Shown: piece after piece, positions 1-9,499 of the stretch | Position numbering within the stretch: position 1 is the stretch's first letter | Layout: every line of letters begins with the position of its first letter | Notes under the pieces: model-generated | Told to the model about the DNA's origin: nothing | Database searches by the model: none | The model's input: only the letters and a program-made list of their open reading frames with translations | Assembly (NCBI GenBank): GCA_903896545.1 | Contig: CAITYF010000198.1 | Coordinates: 1 to 60,330 of the forward strand | Length of the DNA: 60,330 nt | From: an uncultured Myxococcales bacterium | GTDB taxonomy: Bacteria > Myxococcota_A > UBA9042 | Direction: 5' to 3' | Made by a program: the position numbers and the translations under genes

Positions 1-159
1 CAAGGAGATGCCCCGCTTGCACGACAATTCGCCCTGATCGGCATACCAGGGGCGAGCTGCGTCCGAGTGACGGCGATTTTCCGGGAGCGGGCGGACGCGC
101 GGGCGTGGAGGCGTGGCGCGGGGGAGAATCGATCAGGTCTGGGTTCATTTTCGATCCGG

Positions 160-189
160 TTGACGCAACAGATGAGAGAAGCGGATACT
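160..189 (+). promoter_or_regulatory. Putative promoter of the 2002-aa lipoprotein gene
   Basis: TTGACG at 160-165, an 18-nt spacer, then GATACT at 184-189. The start codon at 220 follows about 30 nt later, with AAGG at 210-213 as ribosome binding site. The same TTGAC / NANACT pairing recurs before several other genes in this window. No transcript data, so this is a pattern call. Confidence 0.45.
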
Positions 190-219
190 CGGAGCCTCCT
201 CGAGCCCGCAAGGTCACCC

Positions 220-3200
220 ATGCTGCAGTCTTCCGTCTCTTGTCTCGCTCTGCGGCCCACGGAGCGCCGCGGAACTGCCTGTTTTGCGGTATTGGTCATC
301 GCCTTTCTGGCCAGCTGTGGTGGGCCGACCGAAGTTGCCGGTGGCGACGGTGACGTGGGTCCTGACACGCAAGGAAGCGACGCCCAAGTTGCGGACACGA
401 GTGAAATCAATTCGCTGGACATGGTCGCCGATGAAATATCGGGCCAATCGGATACCGCGCCGACCACAGACGCGCTCGCGGACGCCATCGACACCACTGA
501 CGCGTCAAGTGACGGCGCATCTCCCGATGTCATTCCGGACGCCGGCCCGGATACCGTTGACGACACCCTCGACGCAACGTCAGACGTCGCGGACGATGTC
601 CCGATCGGGCCAACGACGTGTAAATCGGACAAGGATTGCGCCGCTGCCGGCAAGGTCTGCGACCCGCTGTCCTTGGTTTGCGTCGCCTGTCTTTCTGACG
701 CCGAATGCGCGCCGAGCCAGCATTGCGTTGGTCTTGCCTGCCAGACCTACACGGCCTGCACCAACTCACTGGGCTGCACGAACGCGAAAGGCCCTGATGG
801 CGTGGGCCAGCCCATCTGCGACAAGACGATCGGCGAATGCTCGGCGTGCCTGGCAGCAGCCGACTGCCCTGCCAGCAACGACTGCCTAGCCAAAGCGTGC
901 GTGCCCTACAAAACGTGCCAGAACTCCACCGAGTGCGGTGCGACGCAGGTCTGCGACAAGGTGGCCAACCGCTGCGTCGATTGTCTGGGCAATGCCGACT
1001 GCCAGAGCAATGAGCTGTGCCAAGCGGGCACCTGCACGGCGTTCGTCGCGTGCGCCAGCGACAAGCAGTGCACGCCGCTTGGCCTCCTCTGCGACACCGC
1101 AAAGGGTAAGTGCGCGCAGTGCCTGACCAACACCGACTGCCCGGACATCTACAACTGCCAGAAAGTGGGCGTCGACGGTACGGGCCAGTGCATCGTGGAC
1201 GTGTGCGCGCAAGGTCAGGGCAATTGCGCCGGCAATGCCAAGGTGACGTGCAACGTCGTCGGCGACGGCTACGGAAGTCCTCAGGACTGCGGGATTTCGA
1301 CCACGTGCGTTCCCGCCGGCGGCAAGCCGGTGTGCAGCGCCTGGGTGTGCACACCGGGCACAAACTGCGACGGCGACAAGGTCGTGACCTGCAGCGGTGA
1401 CGGTCTGACGGTTGAAAAGACTGAGGACTGCGCGGCGGGCGCGGGCAAATGCGTAGCGGGCGCGTGTAAGCCCATCGTGTGCGCCGCCGGCCAGAGCGTC
1501 TGCGACGGCAACACGGTCAAGACGTGTGCGCTCGACGGACTTTCCGTGGCGGTAAGCCTACCCTGCGCCGCGACCGAGTACTGCGACGGCGGCGCGTGTA
1601 AGGCGCAAGTGTGCACACCCAACCAGCCGCTCTGCGATGGCAATCTGGTCCGGACCTGCAACGCATCAGGCTCTGGTTTCGCGGATGCGGGTAGCGACTG
1701 TGGCGCGGAAAAATGCAGCATCGGCGTGTGCAAGCCGATCGTGTGCGCCGCGAGCAGCCAGTTTTGCGACGGCCAGACGGTCAAGACCTGCGCCGCGGAT
1801 GGTCTGAGCGCGGTGGTAGCTCAAAGTTGCACTTCCAGTGAGTATTGCGACGGCGGCGCGTGCAAGGCACAACTGTGCGGGCCGAGCCAGCCGGTGTGCA
1901 TTGGCGACTTCCTCAAGGTCTGCAACGCGGTCGGCAGTGGCACCACGTCCGACGCTGGTCAGGACTGCGGCGCCGCGACCGGCAAATGTGTTGCCGGCGC
2001 CTGCAAGCCGATCATCTGCACCGCCAGCACCAACTTCTGTGACGGCAACACGGTCAAGACCTGTGCCTCTGACGGCCTGAGTGCAGTCGTGGCACAGAAC
2101 TGCGGCGCCAGCGATTTCTGCGATGCCGCGCAGTGTAAGCCGCAGGTGTGCGCACCGAACCAGATGCTGTGCGACAGCAACTTCGCCAAGACCTGCAACG
2201 CCAACGGCAGTGGGTACGTCGATGCTGGCACCGACTGTGGCAGCGGCGGCGTTTGCGCAACTGGCGTCTGCGTGGCCAAGATCTGCACGCCGGCCAGCCA
2301 GTTCTGCGACGGCAGCTTGCTCAAGAACTGTGCACCCGATGGGCTGACCGTGACCAAGTCTGTGCCCTGCGGCGTGGGCAACTACTGCGGCCCGAACAAG
2401 TTCGGCGATGCGGCCTGCCTTGCCGATGTGTGCGACCCCAGCCAGCCGACTTGCAGTGGCACAACGGCAACCACCTGCGCAGCGGACGGCAGCGGCTTTG
2501 TCGGCGGCGGAGTGGACTGCGCCAAGACGGGCAAGGTCTGCAGCGCCGGCGTCTGTGTGAGTCTCTTGTGCGACCCGAAGAACCCGCTTTACTGCAATGG
2601 CCTGGACGCGATGAAGTGCGACGCGACCGGCTTGAGTCCGAGCAAGCTGCAGACGTGCGGCGCGGGATTCTACTGCGGCAGTGGCGCGTGTTCGGCGCAG
2701 ATTTGTACGCCAGACAGCGCCGGCGTGTGCGCGGAGAACAAGCCGGCGGTTTGCAACGCGGACGGCAGCGGCTACGCGACGATTGGCGCCGATTGCGGGG
2801 TGGGCAAGGCCTGCAGCGCGGGTGCGTGTTTGACGCAGGTGTGCGGGAACGGCGTGGTCGAAGTGGACGAGCAATGTGACGCCGGCAGCTTGAATGGCGG
2901 CGCTGTCTGTTCCGCAACCTGCACCTGCGTGAACGCGGGTTGCGTGAGCAGTGTCGATGCCGCGTGGTCCAACGTTGTCCTGCTCATGCACATGGACGGC
3001 GTCCAGGGGAGCACGACGTTTATCGACGAGAAAGGGCATGTCCCGTCGTCCGTCGGGACCGCCATCATCACGCAGACGCCCGCGCCCAAGTACGGAACGG
3101 GATCGATGGAACTCGTCAAAGCAGGCGAGTACGTGACCTTTCCCGCCTCGGATGACTGGAAGCTTGGGACCGGCGATTTCACCATCGAGTCGTGGATCTA

Positions 3201-6200
3201 TCCGCTCGCAACCCTGCCGTCAGGTGGGCCGGGCGGCGCGTACAATGCCATCGTCGTTTCGACTTGGGGTACGCCAAACAATTGGGCGCTAAATTGGGAC
3301 AACACCGGCACGAACACCGGAAACGGCGAGTTCTGGCTGAACGGTGGCGCCACGTTGACGTTCACCAAGCCGAATACGCTCAGCCAATGGATTCACTTGG
3401 CTGCCGTGCGCAAGTCGGGACAGCTCGGCGTCTTCATCAACGGCAATCTCACCGTGGAGGGCTGGCAGGCGGCGGCCGCGAACCTGTCCACCGCGTCGAA
3501 TCTCTATGTGGGCGTCAACTCAGCCAATCCGAGTTGGCAGCACTTCCCAGGCCATTTGGACGACCTGCGCATCACCAAGGGGATCGCGCGCTACACGGGG
3601 AACTTCACGCCGTCGACGGCTGCCTTCGGCGCTCCTGGTTCCGGTAGCGTGTGTACGCCCAATGCCGCCTCGTGCCTGGGCAACCTCGCGGGCACCTGCA
3701 ACGCCGCAGGCACTGGTCTCGTCAGCGCCACGACCTGCGGTGCTGGCAATTCGTGTTCGTCGGGTGCGTGCCTCCCGCAGATCTGCACGCCAAATGCGAC
3801 CTACTGCGACGGCAACACCGTGAAACTGTGCGACGCGACTGGACTTGCGCCGACGCTCGTCTCCACGTGCAGCGCCAGTGAGTATTGTGACGCCGCACAG
3901 TGCAAGTCTCAGGTCTGTTCACCCAGCGCCTCGGTTTGCGTCGCCAATGCGCCCGCGACCTGCAATGCCAAAGGCAGTGGCTACAGCGTGCTGGGCAGCG
4001 ACTGTGGCACCGGCAAGACGTGCAGCGCGGGCGTATGTTTCTCGCAAATCTGCACGCCGAACGCACCGTACTGCGACGGCAACGTCGCCAAGCAGTGTGA
4101 CGCGACGGGCCTCGCACCAACGACCTCGGCGACGTGCAGCGCCAGCCAGTACTGCGACGCGGGTGCATGCAAGGCGCAGGTTTGTACGCCGAATGGACAG
4201 GTTTGCGTCGCCAACGCGCCCGCTACGTGCAATGCCAACGGTAGCGGGTACAGCGCGCTGGGGAGCGACTGCGGTGCAGGGAAGACGTGCAGCGGGGGCG
4301 CATGCCTGACGCAGGTGTGTGGCAACGGCGTGGTGGAGGGGACGGAGAGTTGCGACGCGGGCCCGCAAAATGGCGGGACAGCGTGCCAAGCGGACTGTGT
4401 GTGTCCGCCACTTGGATGCAACCACTCGAGTCTATTTTGCATTGCGGGCACCGGCGCTGCCAATCCGCGGTTGGTCGCCTGCACATCTACACCTGAGTTG
4501 GCCGGGTCCTGGACTCCTGTTGCCGTCGGTGCCACAACGGGCGGCGGCGTGATGGCTGGCATTGCAGGCGTGGCGGGTGGCAAGCTGTGGACCTACGACA
4601 CCAGCGGCAAGTTGTATTCCAGCCCAGACGGGAGCACGTGGACGACGGCAATAACGCAGTTTTCCGGCACGTCCCGTCTGAGCATCACAAGACTGAATTC
4701 CACGTTCGTTCTTGCCGCCGTTGGCACCACTACCACATCGCTCTACCACAGCGTCGACGGCCTCACCTTCACAAACGACAAGTCGGTGACGGGCGCTCTG
4801 GACGTCGCGGCGGGGCCTGGCTACGTGTTGACCTCCGACGCCAGTCAGCGGTCGGTCGACGGAATGAATTGGCAGGCGAATTCACAACCCCCCAAGGTTT
4901 CGGGGGCCTATCCCGGTCTCAATGTGGCGTACAACTCCGCAACCGCGCAGTGGGGTAGCCTCGCTTGGAACAATGGCTCTGCGGGCAGTGGCGTCTTTGC
5001 CACGTCTAGCGACGGAACCAGTTGGAGCACGGCATCCGCCGTGGGCGCGAGCGCCCAAACGAACTGGGTGAGCGGGTTGAGCGTAGTTGGCGCGAATTGG
5101 CTGTCATGGGGCGACAACCAGGGATACAACGGCCAACTGCGTTGGGGTGGATCGGCGGCCACTTGGTCGACGAAAGATTCAGGTATTTGGAGATTTCCGC
5201 CGCCTGCTTATGACTCTGCCTCGCAGCGCGGCCTGATTGCACACCTGCAATGGGGCGGGCCCGTCCCGTCCAATGCAAATGACTACACGCTCTGGGCAAG
5301 CGTGCCGACCGGTGCCATGACGAAGTTCACGATGGGCGGCGCGCCATTCTCGACAGCCGCGGATGCCACCGCGTCGCCGTCGTCAATCGTGGGCAGTGCC
5401 GTCCTGCCGGGAACGCCAGCGGTATGCACCCCCAACGCTCCCACCTGCCTCGGCGAGCTGGCCGGAACGTGCAACGCGGCGGGAACGGGGCTGGTGAGCG
5501 CGACCGACTGCAACGCCACGGGGCAAAAGTGCAGTGCCGGGGCATGTGTGACGGGGCCGCTGTTCGCCATGCGCGCGACGAGCACCGCAGCGCGGATCTC
5601 GGTTGCGAACACTGGTTTTGGACTCGGCGGCGGCGCATGGACGTTTGAATACTGGTTTCGAATTCACGGGTTGTTCGTTGGCGGCGCCGGCAATGCGGAC
5701 CCGACCGCGGGCAAAATGTTTGACATGAACGAGACGTACGCGGCCTACGCGATTCGGCCAACTTTGTCCGGTCGGAGCATTCAAGCCGCCACCTACAACA
5801 ACACGACCGGCCCAGCCAACATCGGCATTGCGTCCACGCCTTTTGGGGCTGCAGACACGAGCTGGCACCACGCAGCGATCGTCTACGACGGTGCCGGGAC
5901 AGCCCGCCTGTTCATCGACGGTGTCCTACAGGGCAAGCAGACTGGAGCTGCGCCGACGATTCAGGCGAACTCAGCGATGGCGATCGGCAAGGCGTCCGGC
6001 TACGCCAATTACTACGCTGCCCCTGTGTCGCTCGGCGGTATCCGCTACTCCAAGGTGGTCCGCTACTCCGGCGACAGCAGCTTCACGCCGGCGTCCGATT
6101 GGGTCGTGGATGCGAACACGATTGCGCAATTTCTGACGAAACAGGGATTGGGTGCGACGCTGGTGGACGAGGCGGGCGGCGACAACACGGGAATCATCGA

Positions 6201-6228
6201 TACCGGATGGGTCGTGGAGACGCCCTAG
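220..6228 (+). CDS. Giant cysteine-rich lipoprotein with LamG-like and Asp-box (sialidase-propeller-like) regions
   Basis: Predicted outer-membrane or surface lipoprotein of 2002 residues. The ATG at 220 is preferred over the upstream GTG (67) and ATG (172) because AAGG sits 6 nt before it and the signal peptide then ends in a lipobox LASC (Cys33). Order: Asp/Ala/Val-rich spacer (about 41-130); cysteine modules (130-905) in which two unit types alternate with a period near 270 bp; a myxobacterial disulfide repeat (CGNGVVE..CDAG) near 876; a concanavalin/LamG-like domain (about 909-1140); more cysteine units and a second CGNGVVE repeat; an Asp-box region with SxDGxxW motifs (about 1405-1730); and a C-terminal LamG-like domain (about 1778-2002). 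The domains are typical of carbohydrate or surface binding, but no catalytic motif is visible. Single gene, no close neighbour on either side. Exact ligand unknown. Confidence 0.85.
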   Translation: MLQSSVSCLALRPTERRGTACFAVLVIAFLASCGGPTEVAGGDGDVGPDTQGSDAQVADTSEINSLDMVADEISGQSDTAPTTDALADAIDTTDASSDGASPDVIPDAGPDTVDDTLDATSDVADDVPIGPTTCKSDKDCAAAGKVCDPLSLVCVACLSDAECAPSQHCVGLACQTYTACTNSLGCTNAKGPDGVGQPICDKTIGECSACLAAADCPASNDCLAKACVPYKTCQNSTECGATQVCDKVANRCVDCLGNADCQSNELCQAGTCTAFVACASDKQCTPLGLLCDTAKGKCAQCLTNTDCPDIYNCQKVGVDGTGQCIVDVCAQGQGNCAGNAKVTCNVVGDGYGSPQDCGISTTCVPAGGKPVCSAWVCTPGTNCDGDKVVTCSGDGLTVEKTEDCAAGAGKCVAGACKPIVCAAGQSVCDGNTVKTCALDGLSVAVSLPCAATEYCDGGACKAQVCTPNQPLCDGNLVRTCNASGSGFADAGSDCGAEKCSIGVCKPIVCAASSQFCDGQTVKTCAADGLSAVVAQSCTSSEYCDGGACKAQLCGPSQPVCIGDFLKVCNAVGSGTTSDAGQDCGAATGKCVAGACKPIICTASTNFCDGNTVKTCASDGLSAVVAQNCGASDFCDAAQCKPQVCAPNQMLCDSNFAKTCNANGSGYVDAGTDCGSGGVCATGVCVAKICTPASQFCDGSLLKNCAPDGLTVTKSVPCGVGNYCGPNKFGDAACLADVCDPSQPTCSGTTATTCAADGSGFVGGGVDCAKTGKVCSAGVCVSLLCDPKNPLYCNGLDAMKCDATGLSPSKLQTCGAGFYCGSGACSAQICTPDSAGVCAENKPAVCNADGSGYATIGADCGVGKACSAGACLTQVCGNGVVEVDEQCDAGSLNGGAVCSATCTCVNAGCVSSVDAAWSNVVLLMHMDGVQGSTTFIDEKGHVPSSVGTAIITQTPAPKYGTGSMELVKAGEYVTFPASDDWKLGTGDFTIESWIYPLATLPSGGPGGAYNAIVVSTWGTPNNWALNWDNTGTNTGNGEFWLNGGATLTFTKPNTLSQWIHLAAVRKSGQLGVFINGNLTVEGWQAAAANLSTASNLYVGVNSANPSWQHFPGHLDDLRITKGIARYTGNFTPSTAAFGAPGSGSVCTPNAASCLGNLAGTCNAAGTGLVSATTCGAGNSCSSGACLPQICTPNATYCDGNTVKLCDATGLAPTLVSTCSASEYCDAAQCKSQVCSPSASVCVANAPATCNAKGSGYSVLGSDCGTGKTCSAGVCFSQICTPNAPYCDGNVAKQCDATGLAPTTSATCSASQYCDAGACKAQVCTPNGQVCVANAPATCNANGSGYSALGSDCGAGKTCSGGACLTQVCGNGVVEGTESCDAGPQNGGTACQADCVCPPLGCNHSSLFCIAGTGAANPRLVACTSTPELAGSWTPVAVGATTGGGVMAGIAGVAGGKLWTYDTSGKLYSSPDGSTWTTAITQFSGTSRLSITRLNSTFVLAAVGTTTTSLYHSVDGLTFTNDKSVTGALDVAAGPGYVLTSDASQRSVDGMNWQANSQPPKVSGAYPGLNVAYNSATAQWGSLAWNNGSAGSGVFATSSDGTSWSTASAVGASAQTNWVSGLSVVGANWLSWGDNQGYNGQLRWGGSAATWSTKDSGIWRFPPPAYDSASQRGLIAHLQWGGPVPSNANDYTLWASVPTGAMTKFTMGGAPFSTAADATASPSSIVGSAVLPGTPAVCTPNAPTCLGELAGTCNAAGTGLVSATDCNATGQKCSAGACVTGPLFAMRATSTAARISVANTGFGLGGGAWTFEYWFRIHGLFVGGAGNADPTAGKMFDMNETYAAYAIRPTLSGRSIQAATYNNTTGPANIGIASTPFGAADTSWHHAAIVYDGAGTARLFIDGVLQGKQTGAAPTIQANSAMAIGKASGYANYYAAPVSLGGIRYSKVVRYSGDSSFTPASDWVVDANTIAQFLTKQGLGATLVDEAGGDNTGIIDTGWVVETP
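1465..2300 (+). repeat. In-gene tandem repeat, period about 270 bp
   Basis: Coding repeat inside the 2002-aa lipoprotein gene. The CKPI(V/I)C boundary recurs at 1465, 1729 and 2002. Each period encodes two cysteine units: one with CDGNTVKTC..DGLS and one with CNA.GSG...DCG. A looser form continues downstream and returns after the first LamG-like domain. Confidence 0.75.
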
Positions 6229-6635
6229 TCCAACGCGAGAGCTTGCCAGGTTCGCCACTGCGCGGTCCGGATTGTGCGCGGTGGAAGAGCGATCGGGCAT
6301 CTGCACAGGACCGCGGGCTGCCGAGCCAATTCGTTGCGCGGAGCGAAGTGCATCCACTTCAATCTCAGCAATCACAGCCAACTCGGCCACTTCTGGCGTG
6401 ACCGGATGCTCGCCCACTATCAACAGCCGTTCAAGGGACTGCAGACGCTCCGTCTGCCGCCCGCCGCTTGGACGCCGCGTGGTCCGAACCGCGTGCCCGC
6501 GTCGGCGGACATCTTGACGAGCTCCTGCCAGCTTGACGGGGTCGTTGGACCGGTCAAACTTGCCTTCGGGCGGTGCTCCGGACGGTCCGGTGCTGCCCGG
6601 CCGCTGAATGCGGTCGGCACGTTCGGCGGGTGGAC
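6229..6635. other. Intergenic region with promoter signal only
   Basis: This stretch of 407 nt has short open frames on both strands, but none with a signal peptide, ribosome binding site or recognisable protein. Two TTGACG hexamers (6514-6519 and 6533-6538) lie in a short direct repeat; the second is paired with a -10-like hexamer. No clear terminator hairpin is seen after the upstream stop. Confidence 0.5.
6533..6560 (+). promoter_or_regulatory. Putative promoter of the helical lipoprotein gene
   Basis: TTGACG at 6533-6538, 16-nt spacer, CAAACT at 6555-6560. The -10-like hexamer and the spacing are the same as in the signal before the metalloprotease gene (9428-9455). Confidence 0.45.
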
Positions 6636-8963
6636 ATGCTCGGAACGCCTTCTACCGGGCCAACGAGTGCCCAACGCCCCAGACGGCTCGTCCACGGCTT
6701 CCGTTCGCGGCTCGGACGACGCGACTGGGTCCACTTTGTCGTGGTTTTGACGCTGACCGTCGTCGCCGGATGCGGCAGCGCCGGCGCGAACGTACCTCTC
6801 CCGCAGGGGCCGAACGTTTCAAGTCTCGTCACGATGTCTGACCGCGAGGTCGACTGGGCGGACCTCGGCCGTCTCGCCGTGTCGCTGCACCTAGAACGTG
6901 GCGAGCAGCATCTGCGCAATCACCTGTCCGCGATCCGGTTTGCCGCGTTGCCGCGCGACGTCCAGCACGAGCAAGATCAATTGCGACGACGTCAGACTGA
7001 GCTGGCCGCGCATGAATTCGACGTTGCCGCACAAGCCGCTCGCGAGCTTGGCGACGTGCCCAGCGAACTGCTCGCGTTGTTCCGGACGGCGCAGACGCAC
7101 CGTGGCGCGAGCGATTGGCAGCGGCTGTTCACCCGCATGGATGAGGTGAGCGAAGTTTCTGCGAGCAAGCTTTGGGTCGATCGGCTGCGTGCGGATGCCT
7201 CGAATGCGCTGGCACACTGGCTGGTGGAGTACGCGCTTGCTTCGGACAAGCTGGATGTGCGGGTCGGGCTGTCGGCGATCGATCGGCGGCGAGGGTGCCT
7301 GATTCCCGGCCTGTGTCCCGTGTTCGACGAACTCGTGTGGCTTCGTCGGCCGGTGGCGGTCGCGCTGCGCAATGCGCTGGAGCCGACTGTTGGCGAACCC
7401 GGCATTTTGCGACACGCCGAAGCCCTTGTGCAACTGGGTGCCCGCTGGCCTGCAGAACCCGATGCACAGGCCATGCACGCCCAGGGCATCGCAGAGCTGC
7501 AGTCTGTGGCAGAGGCGCGGGCTGGGAGATGCGACATCGACCTGTCGGAGCACGGCATGTTTGAGCGGCGGCGGACAGCGCCGGGAGTCGATCGCCGCAC
7601 GAGCGAGGAGATCGGCGCTACGCTCCAGTCGCTCACCGCGGATCAGGCCGCGAAGAACCACGTGCTGCAGTTGATCGACGACCACGCGCGCTTGTTTGGC
7701 GACGGCTCGGCGCCGTGGACCCAGCGCACGGGCTCCCCGGAGTACGCGCAACGCGTGCGTGACGTTCTGGCAAGCCGGGAGTTGCTTCGCGGCGAAGCGG
7801 CCAATTTGCAGGCCAGCCGCGAAAAGGAAGAGGTGGCGTACCGGAAGGCGCTGGTTCGCGACGCGCCACGGCTGCGGCGGGCGAGGAAGGCTTGGGCGCA
7901 CATGGTGGGCAACATCGACGGCGCATTTGAAGATCCGGCGGACGCCATCCTCCGGTCCACGTGGCCCTCCAAAGTGACGGATTGGTTGACTGGCGAAAGC
8001 GGCGTCGTGCAGGTTCGGGCCTGCTTGGACGACGAGCGGCGGCGGGCGGACCGGCGTCCACAATCGCCGACGACTCTTGTGTTTTCGCCCGTTGCTGCGA
8101 TTCCGGCGGTCGCGACGGCTGCGTCGGTGCCGTCGCCCTCGATCCTCGACGTGCACCCGCAGAGCGCAGCGCACTTGACCTTCAGCGTGTGTGATGCCTT
8201 CAAGGCGCGCATCGTGGCGGTGGCCACGGCGGTCGAGTCCGCGTCGGCGCCTTCTCTTGGTCGCTGCCTGCAGGCCGCTAATCCGCCCGGACTGCCGGCG
8301 CAGGCGACAGAACAAGGGATCGTGCTCGATCTGGAGACGTGGCAGGCGGGCGTCCCCGGACCGCTGGCCGACGCAGCGCTGGCCGATCCTGAAGTCTGGT
8401 TGACGCCGCCTCAGGCCTTGGCGGGCCTACCCCAGGACCTGCACCAGCGCTTCGCCGAACTCACACGGCTTGACGACGCGCTGCGGACTGCAGCGCAGCC
8501 ACCGGGAACGATGCCTGCGGAGCCGAATGCGCATCAGGAAAGTCTGCTCCACGCGCGCGACGGCATTGTCCAGAAGTTGGCAGCGGCGTGTGCGCAGTCC
8601 GAGGTGTGCCGAAATCGTCCCGGCCTTGTCGCCAATCTCGCGGTCCGCCAGGTTATGGCCAGCTGGCGAGCAGCGTGGTGGCAACGACTCGCGGCGATCG
8701 AACAGCACCGCCGCGGCAAGCTGCTGGAGTTGCCGCCGTCGCCCGTCGTCGCGTTCGCGCTAGCCGGGCTGCCTCTGCGGGCGGCGATCACGCAGGGCGA
8801 TGCGCTGGACGTCCTGCAGGCTCAGCGAGCGGACCTCGCCTTGCGTCGTCTCGGACAAGGCGCTGAAGAAGCAACGTCGGAGGCGTCGGAGACTGGCGGC
8901 GCGATGCCAAACGACAAACGCGCGTGGCAAGTCTGGGCGTCGCAGCTCCGCGCTGGTCACTGA
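6636..8963 (+). CDS. Hypothetical lipoprotein, mostly helical
   Basis: A 775-residue protein I do not recognise. From ATG 6636 it has a long basic N-region (residues 1-30, many Arg), a hydrophobic segment and a lipobox VAGC (Cys46), so it should be exported and lipidated. An in-frame start upstream at 6573 is possible but would only lengthen the N-region. The mature part is rich in Leu, Ala, Arg and Glu with heptad-like stretches (for example around 405-445), suggesting an alpha-helical fold. It has few cysteines, unlike most large proteins in this window. A Pro/Ala-rich linker lies near residues 480-510. No enzyme motif is visible. It stands alone behind its own promoter-like signal. Its stop codon is only two nt from a MITE-like element. 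Confidence 0.75.
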   Translation: MLGTPSTGPTSAQRPRRLVHGFRSRLGRRDWVHFVVVLTLTVVAGCGSAGANVPLPQGPNVSSLVTMSDREVDWADLGRLAVSLHLERGEQHLRNHLSAIRFAALPRDVQHEQDQLRRRQTELAAHEFDVAAQAARELGDVPSELLALFRTAQTHRGASDWQRLFTRMDEVSEVSASKLWVDRLRADASNALAHWLVEYALASDKLDVRVGLSAIDRRRGCLIPGLCPVFDELVWLRRPVAVALRNALEPTVGEPGILRHAEALVQLGARWPAEPDAQAMHAQGIAELQSVAEARAGRCDIDLSEHGMFERRRTAPGVDRRTSEEIGATLQSLTADQAAKNHVLQLIDDHARLFGDGSAPWTQRTGSPEYAQRVRDVLASRELLRGEAANLQASREKEEVAYRKALVRDAPRLRRARKAWAHMVGNIDGAFEDPADAILRSTWPSKVTDWLTGESGVVQVRACLDDERRRADRRPQSPTTLVFSPVAAIPAVATAASVPSPSILDVHPQSAAHLTFSVCDAFKARIVAVATAVESASAPSLGRCLQAANPPGLPAQATEQGIVLDLETWQAGVPGPLADAALADPEVWLTPPQALAGLPQDLHQRFAELTRLDDALRTAAQPPGTMPAEPNAHQESLLHARDGIVQKLAAACAQSEVCRNRPGLVANLAVRQVMASWRAAWWQRLAAIEQHRRGKLLELPPSPVVAFALAGLPLRAAITQGDALDVLQAQRADLALRRLGQGAEEATSEASETGGAMPNDKRAWQVWASQLRAGH

Positions 8964-8965
8964 TC

Positions 8966-9104
8966 TACACATCCTGACCCAATTCGCATACCAAACTGAA
9001 CAGGGTGAGACCCGTCGCATTTCGGATTGGGACTGCGAAGCGTGCACCTTCGGTGGCACGCCGCGGTTTCGGCGGCTGGGACGTTGGAATTCGGTCAGCG
9101 TGTA
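8966..9104 (-). mobile_element. MITE-like element, copy 1
   Basis: This 139-bp copy matches, as reverse complement and without gaps, the element at 16614-16752 at roughly 80% identity by eye. Its ends are imperfect terminal inverted repeats: TACACATCCTGACC at the left, and on the other strand TACACGCTGACC at the right. It has no room for a transposase. It lies between the stop of the helical lipoprotein gene and a decayed minus-strand gene. On the minus strand its first codons read Thr-Arg-stop. Confidence 0.75.
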
Positions 9105-9379
9105 GAGTGCCCGGCGCTGGCAATCGGCGCACCGCTCCCGGCGTTGCCGGTCGCTCCCTCGCCGTTATCGATCTTGAGCACCAAGATGGCGCCCGTCGCG
9201 CTCCGGTCAAAGGGCCCACCGGAACCGGCGGCGCCCGTAGCTGACGTCGCTGGCTTGGGTGACGCTTCCGTAGAGTTGACGCGTGAGAGCACGCGCGGAG
9301 TGTGGACCAGCAATGGAGGCGGCGCTTCGCACGGCGGACACCCGGTCACGAGGATGGTGTCAACGGTGACTCGTCCCAA
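9095..9379 (-). pseudogene. Decayed minus-strand gene fragment ending in the MITE-like element
   Basis: The minus strand is open for 94 codons. A 28-residue stretch starting DTILVTGCPPCEA matches, without gaps, DTIMVNGCLQCEA and what follows at 11465-11330 (15 of 28 identical by my count, including two Cys). After it comes a Gly/Ala/Ser-rich stretch. The frame ends at a TGA supplied by the neighbouring MITE-like element (...Thr-Arg-stop). There is no good start codon or ribosome binding site, so I read it as the remnant of a secreted protein gene. Confidence 0.4.
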
Positions 9380-9499
9380 GCCAAGATGAAGTCGGCGCGC
9401 AAGCGATAGCCAGCGAGTTTCAACTCCTTGACTGCCGCACAGCGCAGGTCAAACTGAACGCCAAGCGCGCAGGGCAAGTCTGGCGCAAGAGAGGGGTGG
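9105..9499. other. Intergenic remainder upstream of the metalloprotease gene
   Basis: Apart from the decayed minus-strand fragment and the promoter at 9428-9455, I see no gene, RNA or terminator here. Confidence 0.4.
9428..9455 (+). promoter_or_regulatory. Putative promoter of the metalloprotease gene
   Basis: TTGACT at 9428-9433, 16-nt spacer, CAAACT at 9450-9455. The start codon at 9500 is preceded by GAGGGG (9491-9496). Confidence 0.45.
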
